Origin: M55B129 sp964506505
GTDB taxonomy: Bacteria; Bacillota; Dethiobacteria; DTU022
NCBI GenBank assembly: GCA_964506505.1
Contig: CAZDKY010000044.1
Location: forward strand, 1 to 36,068
Length of the DNA stretch: 36,068 bases
Direction of reading: 5' to 3'
Shown: piece by piece, positions 1-7,453 of the stretch
Position numbering within the stretch: position 1 is the stretch's first letter
How the letters are laid out: the number at the start of each line of letters is the position of its first letter
Notes under the pieces: generated by a model
The model's database searches: none
What the model was told of the DNA's origin: nothing
Seen by the model: the letters and a program-made list of their open reading frames with translations, nothing else
Made by a program: the position numbers and the translations under genes

Positions 1-102
1 AGTTATAAGTTTTTTGTTGATGACCAAGAGATAAACATTATTGAACTAGCTAAAAAACTAATAAAAAAATGGGAAAGTTTCTTATCGAAAAATAAGCTTT
101 AA
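1..102 (+). CDS. C-terminal end of a protein cut by the window edge
   Basis: Frame 1 is open from the first base to a TAA at 100-102 and encodes 33 residues ending in a lysine-rich helix (ELAKKLIKKWE...SKNKL). The start lies outside the window. No family can be named from so short a tail. It lies upstream of the integrase gene on the same strand, in similarly AT-rich DNA, so it most likely belongs to the same integrated element. Confidence 0.5.
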   Translation, partial: SYKFFVDDQEINIIELAKKLIKKWESFLSKNKL

Positions 103-168
103 GGAAAAGATTAACAAATAATATTTAGATAGACTATTGGCTTTAGAAAAGTTGTGAGGTGACGCAAG

Positions 169-1665
169 GTGGAAAAGCCAAAGCAAGTTGGTATCTGGAT
201 TAGAGTTTCAACTGAAGATCAAGCCCGTGGTGATAGTCCTGAGCACCATGAAAAAAGAGCACGTTATTATGCTGAATCAAAAGACTGGGAAGTAAAAGAA
301 GTTTACCACCTTGAAGCCCTGTCCGGAAAATCGGTAATGGATTATCCAGAAACTCAGAGAATGCTTAGCGATGTCCGTAAAGGAAAAATTAAAGGGCTCA
401 TCTTTTCTAAACTTGCCCGACTGGCTCGCAATACCAAAGAGCTCTTAGAGTTTTCCGAGATATTTAGAGAAAACGATGCCGACCTTGTTTCTCTTCAGGA
501 AGCAATAGATACTTCATCCCCGGCTGGCCGGCTTTTTTATACCATCATTGCTGCCATGGCCCAGTGGGAAAGAGAAGAGATTGCCGAAAGAGTAGCGGCT
601 TCTGTTCCAATTAGAGCAAAAATGGGCAAGCCCTTAGGTGGGCAAGCACCCTTCGGTTATAAATGGGAGAATCAGAAACTGATTCCCGATCCCAACGAAG
701 CACCGGTAAGAAAACTTATCTACGAGCTTTTCTTACAGCACCGTCGAAAAAAGACAGTGGCGCGTATTCTTAACGAAAAAGGGTACCGTACCAGAAATGG
801 AGCAAAATTCTCAGACACTACCATAAACCGCCTCCTGCAAGATCCAACCGCAAAAGGAATTCGCCGTTCAAACTATACAAGAAGTTTGGGAGATAATAAA
901 AAATGGGTCTTCAAACCAAAAGAAGAATGGGTTGAAACCGAAGTTGAACCGGTAGTTTCAGCTGAGTTATGGGATCAGTGTAACGCTATTATAGAAAAAC
1001 AAAAAAGAACAAGAAAAGCACCAGCCAGAAAAGCGGTTCATCTCTTTAGTGGAGTAGCATACTGCTCATGCGGGAGTAAGATGTATGTTCCCTCTAACTC
1101 TCCCAAATATACCTGCTTTAAATGTAGAAATAAGATCGGTGAAGAAGATTTAGAAGAAGTTTTTCAACATCAATTAAAGAACTTCTTCTTCTCTCCTCGA
1201 GACATCAAAGATTATCTAGAAAAAGCAGACCAGGTTATAAGAGATAAAGAAGAACTGCTGAAAACACTTTATGAAGAAGAAAAGAAAATAAAAACAGAGA
1301 TGGACAAGACATACCGACTGTATCTGGACGATAAAATAACTCCCGATGGTTTCGGTATTCGTTATAAACCAATGGAGGAGAGAATAAAACAGATTGAAGA
1401 ACAGATTCCAGAGCTCCAAGGAGAAATTGACTTTTTGAAAATACAATACATATCGAAGGATGAAATATTAAATGAAGCAAAAGACCTTTACTCCCGCTGG
1501 AAGAAGTTGACCGTTGAAGAAAAACGCAATATTGTTGAAAACATAACAGAAAAAGTAATTGTTGGCGAAGATTACGTTACCATCAATCTCTGCTACCTTC
1601 CCACCACACCTCCCGAATCGGTGGCATCTGGGCAACGCGACTTCAGGGGTTCATTGAACCGATGA
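169..1665 (+). CDS. Large serine recombinase (site-specific integrase)
   Basis: 498 residues, the usual size for a large serine integrase of phages and conjugative elements. The N-terminal resolvase domain (about 7-150) carries the catalytic Ser14 in WIRVSTEDQ and the conserved arginine stretch RLARNT. The 'recombinase' DNA-binding domain (about 160-270, beginning near GGQAPFGYKW) follows, then a zinc ribbon with CSCG and CFKC pairs (about 300-320). A long charged coiled coil (about 350-450) is typical of the segment controlling integration versus excision. The start is GTG, with GAGGTGA 6 bases upstream. The gene points at the element end, and its last codons and stop lie in DNA that belongs to comM on the other strand. 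It would catalyse insertion into and excision from comM. Confidence 0.95.
   Translation: MEKPKQVGIWIRVSTEDQARGDSPEHHEKRARYYAESKDWEVKEVYHLEALSGKSVMDYPETQRMLSDVRKGKIKGLIFSKLARLARNTKELLEFSEIFRENDADLVSLQEAIDTSSPAGRLFYTIIAAMAQWEREEIAERVAASVPIRAKMGKPLGGQAPFGYKWENQKLIPDPNEAPVRKLIYELFLQHRRKKTVARILNEKGYRTRNGAKFSDTTINRLLQDPTAKGIRRSNYTRSLGDNKKWVFKPKEEWVETEVEPVVSAELWDQCNAIIEKQKRTRKAPARKAVHLFSGVAYCSCGSKMYVPSNSPKYTCFKCRNKIGEEDLEEVFQHQLKNFFFSPRDIKDYLEKADQVIRDKEELLKTLYEEEKKIKTEMDKTYRLYLDDKITPDGFGIRYKPMEERIKQIEEQIPELQGEIDFLKIQYISKDEILNEAKDLYSRWKKLTVEEKRNIVENITEKVIVGEDYVTINLCYLPTTPPESVASGQRDFRGSLNR
1640..1665. other. Probable attachment-site junction (attL/attR) of the element within comM
   Basis: comM coding sequence (minus strand) matches the family up to the codons for GSMNP, where family members continue CPCG. 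Here the next codon is TGA and the sequence becomes AT-rich element DNA. Identity with the expected codons (AAC CCC TG) runs to about base 1644, so the crossover lies near 1644-1660. GGTTCATTGAACC at 1648-1660 is a perfect dyad around one central base, as expected of a serine-integrase core. The exact core cannot be fixed without the other end or the empty site. Confidence 0.7.
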
Positions 1666-2707
1666 AGATAAAATCGGCAGGATAGGTAACGGAAGCCGCA
1701 GCGCGGGTTACCGTTACCCGGCGGTCTTCCAAAGGCTGCCGTAAGGCTTCCAGCACATCACGGCTGTATTCTGGCAGTTCGTCGAAAAAGAGGACACCAA
1801 GGTGGGCCAGGCTTACTTCACCGGGACGGGGTGATTTGCCGCCTCCGATAATGCCGGCCAGGGAAGCGCTGTGATGGGGGCTGCGGAAAGGTCGGTGCTG
1901 CAGCAATGGTTTTGCAGGGGACAGCTGGCCGGCTACACTGTGTATCCTGGTCATTTCCAGGATATCGTCCATGGTTGGTGCAGGCAGGATGGATGGGAAA
2001 CGCCTGGCCAGCATCGTTTTCCCGCTGCCGGGAGGTCCATAGAGAAGGATATTATGAGCTCCGGCTGCCGCTATTTCCAGGACTCTCTTTGCAGTTTCCT
2101 GCCCTCGAACCTCGCTGAAATCAGGTCCTGCTTCAATTGTTGTCTGGTCAGGGATTGTTGAAGGTGGAATAGAATTCAGTTTTTTTAACCCTCTGAAATG
2201 ATCTACCAGCTCTTTTAACGTATTCACACCCCTGCTTTCTATTTCCCGCACCAGGGAAGCCTCCAGCAGATTTGGTCCCGGTAGATGAAGTGTTTTCTCC
2301 TTGTATTTATCCATTTCACCAAGGGAAAGGGCAACAGCCAGGATGCCGTTGACCGGCCGCAGTTGTCCGTCAAGAGAAAGCTCGCCGACGAAGACGGAGT
2401 TCTCCAGCTTTTCATTTTTTGCGATCTGGCCGGTTGCCGCCAGAAGGCCGATGGCAATGGCCAGATCGAAGGAGGAGCCTTCCTTTTTTAAGCTGGCAGG
2501 GGCAAGATTGACAGTAATGCGGGAGTAAGGAAAATCAAAACCGCTGTTTTTAACAGCGGAGCGAACCCTTTCTTTTGCTTCCCGGACCGAAGCGTCCGGA
2601 AGACCTATCATATCGAATGCAGGCAAACCGTCGGATATATCTACTTCAATTTCCAGCGGAATTCCGTTTATTCCGATAAGGGCACAGGAAAATACTCTGG
2701 CGATCAT
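1643..2707 (-). pseudogene. comM: comM (YifB, Mg-chelatase-like AAA+ ATPase), N-terminal part, interrupted by the element
   Basis: 354 residues of a protein normally about 500 long. ComM is a hexameric helicase that promotes branch migration during natural transformation. The N-terminal Lon-protease-like domain (MIARVFSCALIGINGIPLEIEV..., about 1-170) is intact. The AAA+ module has Walker A GPPGSGKT (about residues 222-229) and a Walker-B-like FFDELPEYSRD. The frame ends at GSMNP, where the family continues CPCG, so the zinc-binding loop and C-terminal Mg_chelatase_C domain are missing. They should lie on the far side of the element, outside the window. The ATG start has AAGGAGG upstream. A 12-base palindrome, TTTACTAGTAAA, lies at 2739-2750 in the leader. 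The truncated product should be inactive unless the element excises. Confidence 0.9.
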
Positions 2708-2972
2708 TGCAACAGCCTCCTTGTTGAAAACTTGAAGGTTTACTAGTAAATTTGGGATTATGATATTTTCTCCGGACCGGGTGGTTTATCCTGCTGAAAG
2801 TTAAAGCATCCGATGTTCTGCTGATGCGGGAAAAGGAAAGAAGGTGGATCCTTCGCCTGAAACTATATTAAGGGATCCGGTAAAAAAAATGCTGAAATAA
2901 AAATATTCGGCAGGGTTAAGCGTTTTTTCAGCGAATAATTAGGAACAATTATCGGAAAGGAGGGAAGCATGG

Positions 2973-3131
2973 ATGGACAAGTACGAATGCCAGGTTTGTG
3001 GATATATCTATGATCCGGCAGAAGGGGATAAGGACGGCGGTATTGCCCCCGGTACTTCTTTTGAAGATCTGCCCGACGACTGGGTCTGCCCGGTCTGCGG
3101 GGTTGGCAAGGATGAGTTTGAAAAAATTTAA
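2973..3131 (+). CDS. rub: Rubredoxin
   Basis: 52 residues, the standard rubredoxin length. It contains both iron-binding CxxCG knuckles (CQVCGY at 6-11, CPVCGV at 39-44), the YDP.EGD..GGI.PGT.FEDLPDDW core, and nothing else. It is a small cytoplasmic one-electron carrier with a single Fe(Cys)4 centre. In anaerobes it typically passes electrons to oxygen- or superoxide-detoxifying enzymes. The start is the second ATG: AAAGGAGGG lies 8 bases upstream, and the ATG at 2969 is out of frame. It appears monocistronic, divergent from comM and closed by a strong hairpin. No rubredoxin partner is visible nearby. Confidence 0.97.
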   Translation: MDKYECQVCGYIYDPAEGDKDGGIAPGTSFEDLPDDWVCPVCGVGKDEFEKI

Positions 3132-3163
3132 CTATCTGCATAGAAAAAATATTTGGTAGTTTT

Positions 3164-3200
3164 AGAGTAGGAGGATAGCAGTTATCCTCCTACTCTTTTT
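3164..3200 (+). terminator. Rho-independent terminator after rubredoxin
   Basis: A perfect 14-bp stem (3164-3177 with 3183-3196) with a 5-base loop is followed by a run of T. It lies between convergent genes and ends one base before the P-II stop codon. The minus-strand side lacks a clear T tract. Confidence 0.9.
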
Positions 3201-3201
3201 C

Positions 3202-3543
3202 CTAGTTTATTCCCAACTCCTTGAGCAGATGAACCACCCCTGCTACCTTTTTCAGTTCGAGCACAAAAGCAATACCAGAGGCCGGTTTTTCCAGTTTGCC
3301 GGCCTCTACTATTGCTTCCAGGATAGATTCGGTTTTACTGTCCTGACAGACAGTGAAAATGATTTCTTTTTCCGGTTCAATGGGAATGCCGAGCATTTTT
3401 TTCTGTTCATGAATACCTGTGCCTCGACCGGGGATAATGGTTGCCCCTTCAGCACCGGCTTCCCGGCTGGCCTTTATTATTTTTTCACACCAGCCCTTCT
3501 TTACAATGGTAACAATCAGGTCATGTTTCGGGAGAGGTTTCAT
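3202..3543 (-). CDS. Divergent P-II family signalling protein
   Basis: 113 residues with the ferredoxin-like P-II fold pattern: a first strand (LIVTIVKKG), then GAEGATIIPGRGTG in place of the canonical GVTV..V.GFGRQKG, and a C-terminal GKLEKPASGIAFVLELKKVAGV matching the GKIGDGKIFV..VE.A.RI segment. P-II trimers sense ATP/ADP and 2-oxoglutarate and dock through the T-loop on transporters or enzymes. The T-loop here (about residues 39-56) is short and lacks the uridylylated Tyr51 context, so classical GlnD control is unlikely. The start is placed at Met 3543, with AGGAGGAG just upstream; the frame stays open upstream to 3567. It overlaps the 3' end of the upstream DUF1538 gene by 23 bases, so the three genes form one operon. 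It may gate the DUF1538 proteins (inference). Confidence 0.85.
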   Translation of the reverse strand: MKPLPKHDLIVTIVKKGWCEKIIKASREAGAEGATIIPGRGTGIHEQKKMLGIPIEPEKEIIFTVCQDSKTESILEAIVEAGKLEKPASGIAFVLELKKVAGVVHLLKELGIN

Positions 3544-4474
3544 CCTGCATCTCCTCCTCGTAATCATTATTTGCAGCAGTATCGTTCTTTTTAACGGTTT
3601 CTTTTATAACCGGGCTTATTTCTTCGGTGACCGACTTTTCTTCAGCTGATTCTTCTTCCTTCTTCCGGTCTACCGGGACACATTGGATTATAGCTTTTTC
3701 AGGCTCAGTTTCTTCCTTTTCTCTTGCGCTGTTGCCATTATCTGTTTCGTTATCGGTGTTAGAATCGTCCGGATAAAGGAATCCGATCAGCATGATCATT
3801 ATAATCGGGGCCAGGGCAACGAGGGCAATCAACCCAAATCCGTCAATTACAGCATCGCGGCCTTCGATGGCATCGGCTGCGCCAATGGCCATAGCCATGA
3901 TAAATGTAACAGTCATCGGACCGGTGGCCACTCCACCGGAATCGAACGCTATGGATGTAAAGGAAGGTTTTGAAAGGAACATCAGAATCATCGCTATCAG
4001 GTAGCCGGGTATAATAATATATTGAAAAGGAATGCCGTATACAATCCTGGTCATCCCCAGGGCGATGAAGAGGCCGACGGCAAAGCACAGGGTTAGCAAA
4101 ATAATTGAGCTGCGGATAGCCCCGCTGGAGCCTTTTTCCACCTGGCTGCTCAGTATTCGCACGGCCGGTTCAGCAAAAGTAGCCAGGAAACCAAGAAAGA
4201 AGCCCAGGGGTATTAAAATCCAGCGGTTGGGCAATGCTCCAAGAAAGGAACCTATTTCCATGCCGACCGGCATAAAGCCAACTTTGACACCCTGAAGAAA
4301 GAGGGCCAGGCCACAAAAAGTAAAAATGCCTCCTTTGGCTAGCGTAAATAACAGTTGGCGGGGCATCTTAAAGAAAAAAATGAACAACAAAAATAGAATT
4401 AAAACCGGGCTGATGGCAGTCAGAACCTCGGCTAGAACTGCATCGAAATCTTCCACGATAACCATGAAGTTCAT
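3521..4474 (-). CDS. DUF1538 membrane protein with acidic C-terminal tail
   Basis: 317 residues. The first ~234 are a polytopic DUF1538 domain with about seven or eight hydrophobic segments. They carry two recurrent motifs, AEPAVRIL (101-108) and FDSGGVATGPM (about 187-197), shared with the upstream paralogue as AEPDVRVL and FDAGGVTTGPM. After FLYPDD comes a hydrophilic tail of ~82 residues, very rich in Glu, Asp, Asn and Lys, absent from the paralogue. The start ATG (4474-4472) overlaps the TGA of the upstream gene as ATGA, implying translational coupling. The frame is open further upstream, but that part reads in the shadow of the first gene. DUF1538 function is unknown; the topology and conserved Gly/Pro motifs resemble a transporter. 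The tail is a candidate docking site for the P-II protein encoded next. Confidence 0.85.
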   Translation of the reverse strand: MNFMVIVEDFDAVLAEVLTAISPVLILFLLFIFFFKMPRQLLFTLAKGGIFTFCGLALFLQGVKVGFMPVGMEIGSFLGALPNRWILIPLGFFLGFLATFAEPAVRILSSQVEKGSSGAIRSSIILLTLCFAVGLFIALGMTRIVYGIPFQYIIIPGYLIAMILMFLSKPSFTSIAFDSGGVATGPMTVTFIMAMAIGAADAIEGRDAVIDGFGLIALVALAPIIMIMLIGFLYPDDSNTDNETDNGNSAREKEETEPEKAIIQCVPVDRKKEEESAEEKSVTEEISPVIKETVKKNDTAANNDYEEEMQDETSPET

Positions 4475-5166
4475 CCGTAGATCACTCCCAGAAACATCAC
4501 TCCGAGAACCGGGCCGATTGAAGCCAGCCCAATAAGGCCAAATGAATCGGCCAGATTGGCCTTGCCGCTCATCACTGATGTTGTGCCGATACCGAGAGCC
4601 AGAATAAAGGGAACAGCCATTGGTCCGGTAGTGACCCCTCCCGCGTCGAAAGAAATAGCAGTAAAGCTGGCGGGAGTGAAGATGGAAAGGATTAGGATAA
4701 GAAGGTATCCGGTGCCCAGAAGGTAAGCAATTGGTATACTGAGAAGAATGCGCAGTATAGCCAGGGTAATAAAAAAACCGATTCCGAGAGCAACCGCTAT
4801 AATTAAAAGGTTTGTTTCGACAGTTCCACCGGAGGCTACCCCTACCTGGTGAGCCAGAACCCGGACATCGGGCTCGGCAACGGTAATTACAAAGCCAAAA
4901 ACAAAAGTAGCGGTTAGTAAAATCAGCGGGGAACCGCGGGAAACCAGTTCCGATCCAAGCAGTTCTCCGATAGGCAGCAGGCCTACTTTCACGCCCACCA
5001 TGAACAGGAAAAGGCCGCCGCCGACCATAACTGCTCCGGCAACAAACTGCCATAAAAGCGCCGGTGGGCTGCGTAAGATGAGAATTTGCAGGATAATGAT
5101 TACGGCGACAATCGGGGCGATTGCCTGAATAACTTCTCGTAAAATATCTTTGATATCTTCAAGCAT
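4471..5166 (-). CDS. DUF1538 membrane protein
   Basis: 231 residues, almost entirely hydrophobic with about seven or eight membrane segments after a short amphipathic N-terminus (MLEDIKDILREVIQA). Conserved motifs are VGVKVGLLPIGE, VAEPDVRVLAHQV and SFDAGGVTTGPMAV; each has a counterpart in the following gene, so the two are paralogues. The repeated GG.xTGPM and AEPxVR motifs suggest a membrane carrier or channel, but no substrate is known for the family. It is the first gene of the operon, starting with ATG at 5166 behind a GGAG-containing leader, and it overlaps the second gene by four bases (ATGA). The pair may form a heterodimer (inference). Confidence 0.85.
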   Translation of the reverse strand: MLEDIKDILREVIQAIAPIVAVIIILQILILRSPPALLWQFVAGAVMVGGGLFLFMVGVKVGLLPIGELLGSELVSRGSPLILLTATFVFGFVITVAEPDVRVLAHQVGVASGGTVETNLLIIAVALGIGFFITLAILRILLSIPIAYLLGTGYLLILILSIFTPASFTAISFDAGGVTTGPMAVPFILALGIGTTSVMSGKANLADSFGLIGLASIGPVLGVMFLGVIYG

Positions 5167-5352
5167 GATTAAGGCTCCGCCCTGAAAAATATAAATAAAA
5201 AATATCTCTTAAAATAATAGCTGAAAGTGTTGCTAATGTCCAGTTTACGGACTGAGGGTGAACTGCTCGGCGCGAGCGGTTGTTGGCGGATGACGGAGAT
5301 TTATGATATTATTCGCTTTGTAAGCAGGCAGGAAACGGAGTGAAATGTAGCA

Positions 5353-7341
5353 GTGTATGATCAGTATTCAATGGATGATACAACACGTAAAGAAGAACCA
5401 CAGTGGCATGCTTTTTTGGAAAAGGAGCTTAACCTGCAGCAGTATGAATTTGCCACGGCTGAAGATCGGGCTCTGCTTGGTTTGGCCGGTCCCGGCTCGG
5501 GAAAGACGAGAGCTCTTGTTTATAGAGCTGCCAACTTGATAAAGAGCGGAATCCGCCCTGATCAGCTTTTACTTTTAACTTTTACAAACAAAGCGGCCGG
5601 AGAAATGAAGGAGCGCCTGGAGCGTTTGCTCGGTTTTCTTCCCGGAGATCTGTGGGCGGGAACCTTCCACAGCATTGGAGCAAGAATTCTCCGCCGCCAT
5701 GCTTCTTTGCTTGGCAGGAGTGCCAATTTTTCAATATTTGACGAAGATGACAGCCGGGCATTGCTGAAACAAATTCTTTCTTCCCTCGATGTGGATAGCC
5801 AGGATCGTAAATTGCTTATGCAGCGAGGTTTTCTCGGAAGAGTTATCAGCCAGGCTCGTAACTCTGATTTGAAGATAAAAGATCTAATGGAAGAAGAGTA
5901 TCCATACCGCCTTGAATTTTTAGGGTTGATCGAAGAAACGATTGTTTTATATGAGCAGAGAAAACGGGAAAGCAATGCTTTTGATTTTGACGACCTGTTG
6001 CTCTGCTGGCTGAAGCTTTTTGAACAGCATCCTGAAATTCGCGACCGCTATCAAGAGCGTTTTCTTCACGTGCTGGTTGACGAATTTCAGGATACAAATA
6101 TTATTCAGGCACGGATAATTGACCTGTTTGGCAATGCCTCGTCCGTCTGTGTGGTGGGCGATGATGCCCAGTCCATCTATGCCTTCCGTTATGCCCATAT
6201 CGGCAATATATTATCATTTCCCGAAAAATATGAATCTTGCAGGCTTGTGCGCATGGAACAAAATTATCGCAGCACACCCCAGATTGTTGAATTGGCAAAC
6301 GCTTCCATCGGTCACAACCGGGAACAGCTGCCGAAAAAGCTTTTTTCGAAAAAACCAGTCGGTGAAAAACCGCTGGTGGCCAAGGTTTCCGATTCCCGCC
6401 AGGAAGCGTCGTTTGTGCTGCAGTGCATCTGGGAACTGCAGAATAACGGGATCCCGCTTGATGAAATTGCGGTACTTTACCGCAGTTCCTACCTTACCCC
6501 CGAACTTGAATTTGCTCTTTCCCGCAAGGGTATCAGCTACCGCACTTACGGTGGAGTCAAGTTTTTTCAAAAAGCGCACATCAGGGATTTGCTTGCCTAC
6601 CTTAGAATAGTCCATAATCCCGGAGATGAGAATGCATGGCGGCGCATTGCGGTTCTGCAGAAAGGTTTTGGCAATGCCACTTTTGATAAATTATGGTCCG
6701 GGCTTAAAGAACAGGTTAATCCCCTGGATGCAGCAATTGCCGGCGGAATAAGGCCCGCCCGCGGAAAAAACGGTTGGGAGGCGCTCTGTAGTACTCTGAC
6801 CGCGATAGCTGAAAGAAAAGACGAAGCTGTTTCAAGCCTAATTGATATAATCCTGGAGAATAATTACGATGATATTTTACGACAAAATTATCCTGACCAG
6901 TATGAAGAACGGTTGCAGGGGATTGAACGCCTGGCCATTTATGCTGAACGATTTGATTCACTTGATTCTTTCCTCGAATCACTGGTTCTCGAAGAATCGG
7001 TTTTTGCCGATACCGCCTCTGCGCCTGAAGCATTCGGTGGGCAGTTGACACTGTCGACAATCCACAGTGCCAAGGGTAAGGAATGGGACACTGTTTTTAT
7101 AATTGGCATGAACCAGGGACACTTCCCCAGTCAGCGAACAGCCGGCAACAGCCTGGATGAAGAGCGGCGCCTTTTTTATGTCGCCGCAACCCGCGCCCGA
7201 TATTATCTTTACATGAGCACTTACCGTGAGGATTTTCGTCAGTACGGATCTGTCTCTGAAGGGCCGTCGCTCTTTTTGAGAGAACTTCCTTCAAGCTGCT
7301 ACAAATTGATGGATTATGATTACGGATCGTCCTATTATTAG
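5353..7341 (+). CDS. UvrD/PcrA-like superfamily 1 DNA helicase
   Basis: 662 residues carrying the SF1A motif set in order: Q-motif region LNLQQYEFA, Walker A AGPGSGKT (45-52), TFTNKAAGEM, GTFHSIGARIL, Walker B/II VDEFQDTN (about 240), III GDDAQSIYAFR, IV MEQNYRST, V LSTIHSAKGKEWD and VI RRLFYVAATRAR. It is an ATP-driven 3'-5' DNA translocase/helicase acting in repair or replication restart. It is slightly shorter than PcrA (about 730) and ends soon after motif VI, lacking the PcrA C-terminal tail, so it is a UvrD-family paralogue rather than certain PcrA. The GTG at 5353 has GGAG 12 bases upstream, a long spacing; Met7 (5371) is an alternative start. It stands alone, divergent from the DUF1538 operon. 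Confidence 0.92.
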   Translation: MYDQYSMDDTTRKEEPQWHAFLEKELNLQQYEFATAEDRALLGLAGPGSGKTRALVYRAANLIKSGIRPDQLLLLTFTNKAAGEMKERLERLLGFLPGDLWAGTFHSIGARILRRHASLLGRSANFSIFDEDDSRALLKQILSSLDVDSQDRKLLMQRGFLGRVISQARNSDLKIKDLMEEEYPYRLEFLGLIEETIVLYEQRKRESNAFDFDDLLLCWLKLFEQHPEIRDRYQERFLHVLVDEFQDTNIIQARIIDLFGNASSVCVVGDDAQSIYAFRYAHIGNILSFPEKYESCRLVRMEQNYRSTPQIVELANASIGHNREQLPKKLFSKKPVGEKPLVAKVSDSRQEASFVLQCIWELQNNGIPLDEIAVLYRSSYLTPELEFALSRKGISYRTYGGVKFFQKAHIRDLLAYLRIVHNPGDENAWRRIAVLQKGFGNATFDKLWSGLKEQVNPLDAAIAGGIRPARGKNGWEALCSTLTAIAERKDEAVSSLIDIILENNYDDILRQNYPDQYEERLQGIERLAIYAERFDSLDSFLESLVLEESVFADTASAPEAFGGQLTLSTIHSAKGKEWDTVFIIGMNQGHFPSQRTAGNSLDEERRLFYVAATRARYYLYMSTYREDFRQYGSVSEGPSLFLRELPSSCYKLMDYDYGSSYY

Positions 7342-7351
7342 CAATTTGTGT

Positions 7352-7357
7352 TATAAT
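7352..7357 (+). promoter_or_regulatory. Possible -10 element for cimA
   Basis: TATAAT in the 112-base gap between the helicase and cimA. No good -35 is found 17 bases upstream, so the call is weak. The ~95-base leader that follows contains a split pair GTTTGC/GCAAAC and a small AAACT/AGTTT hairpin just before the GGAGG ribosome-binding site. Confidence 0.3.
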
Positions 7358-7453
7358 ATATTTTAATTTTACTCTGCCGGGAATGTTTGCGCACTGCCTG
7401 TAAACCCAGGTTATAAGTCTAGCAGCAAACTCCGAGTTTATGGAGGATCGACA

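Noticed and set aside
2739..2750. 12-base palindrome TTTACTAGTAAA in the comM leader as an operator
   Set aside because: A single copy with no identified regulator; kept only as a note on comM.
2822..2880. GGATCC-based inverted repeat upstream of rubredoxin
   Set aside because: The stem is short and imperfect with a long loop, and it could be chance.
2863..3141. 92-codon minus-strand frame over rubredoxin
   Set aside because: It is the antisense shadow of the rubredoxin gene, with Pro/Arg-rich composition.
3521..5053. 510-codon frame reading through both DUF1538 genes
   Set aside because: The first ~193 codons are a shadow of the upstream DUF1538 gene in another frame; the true start is the ATG at 4474.
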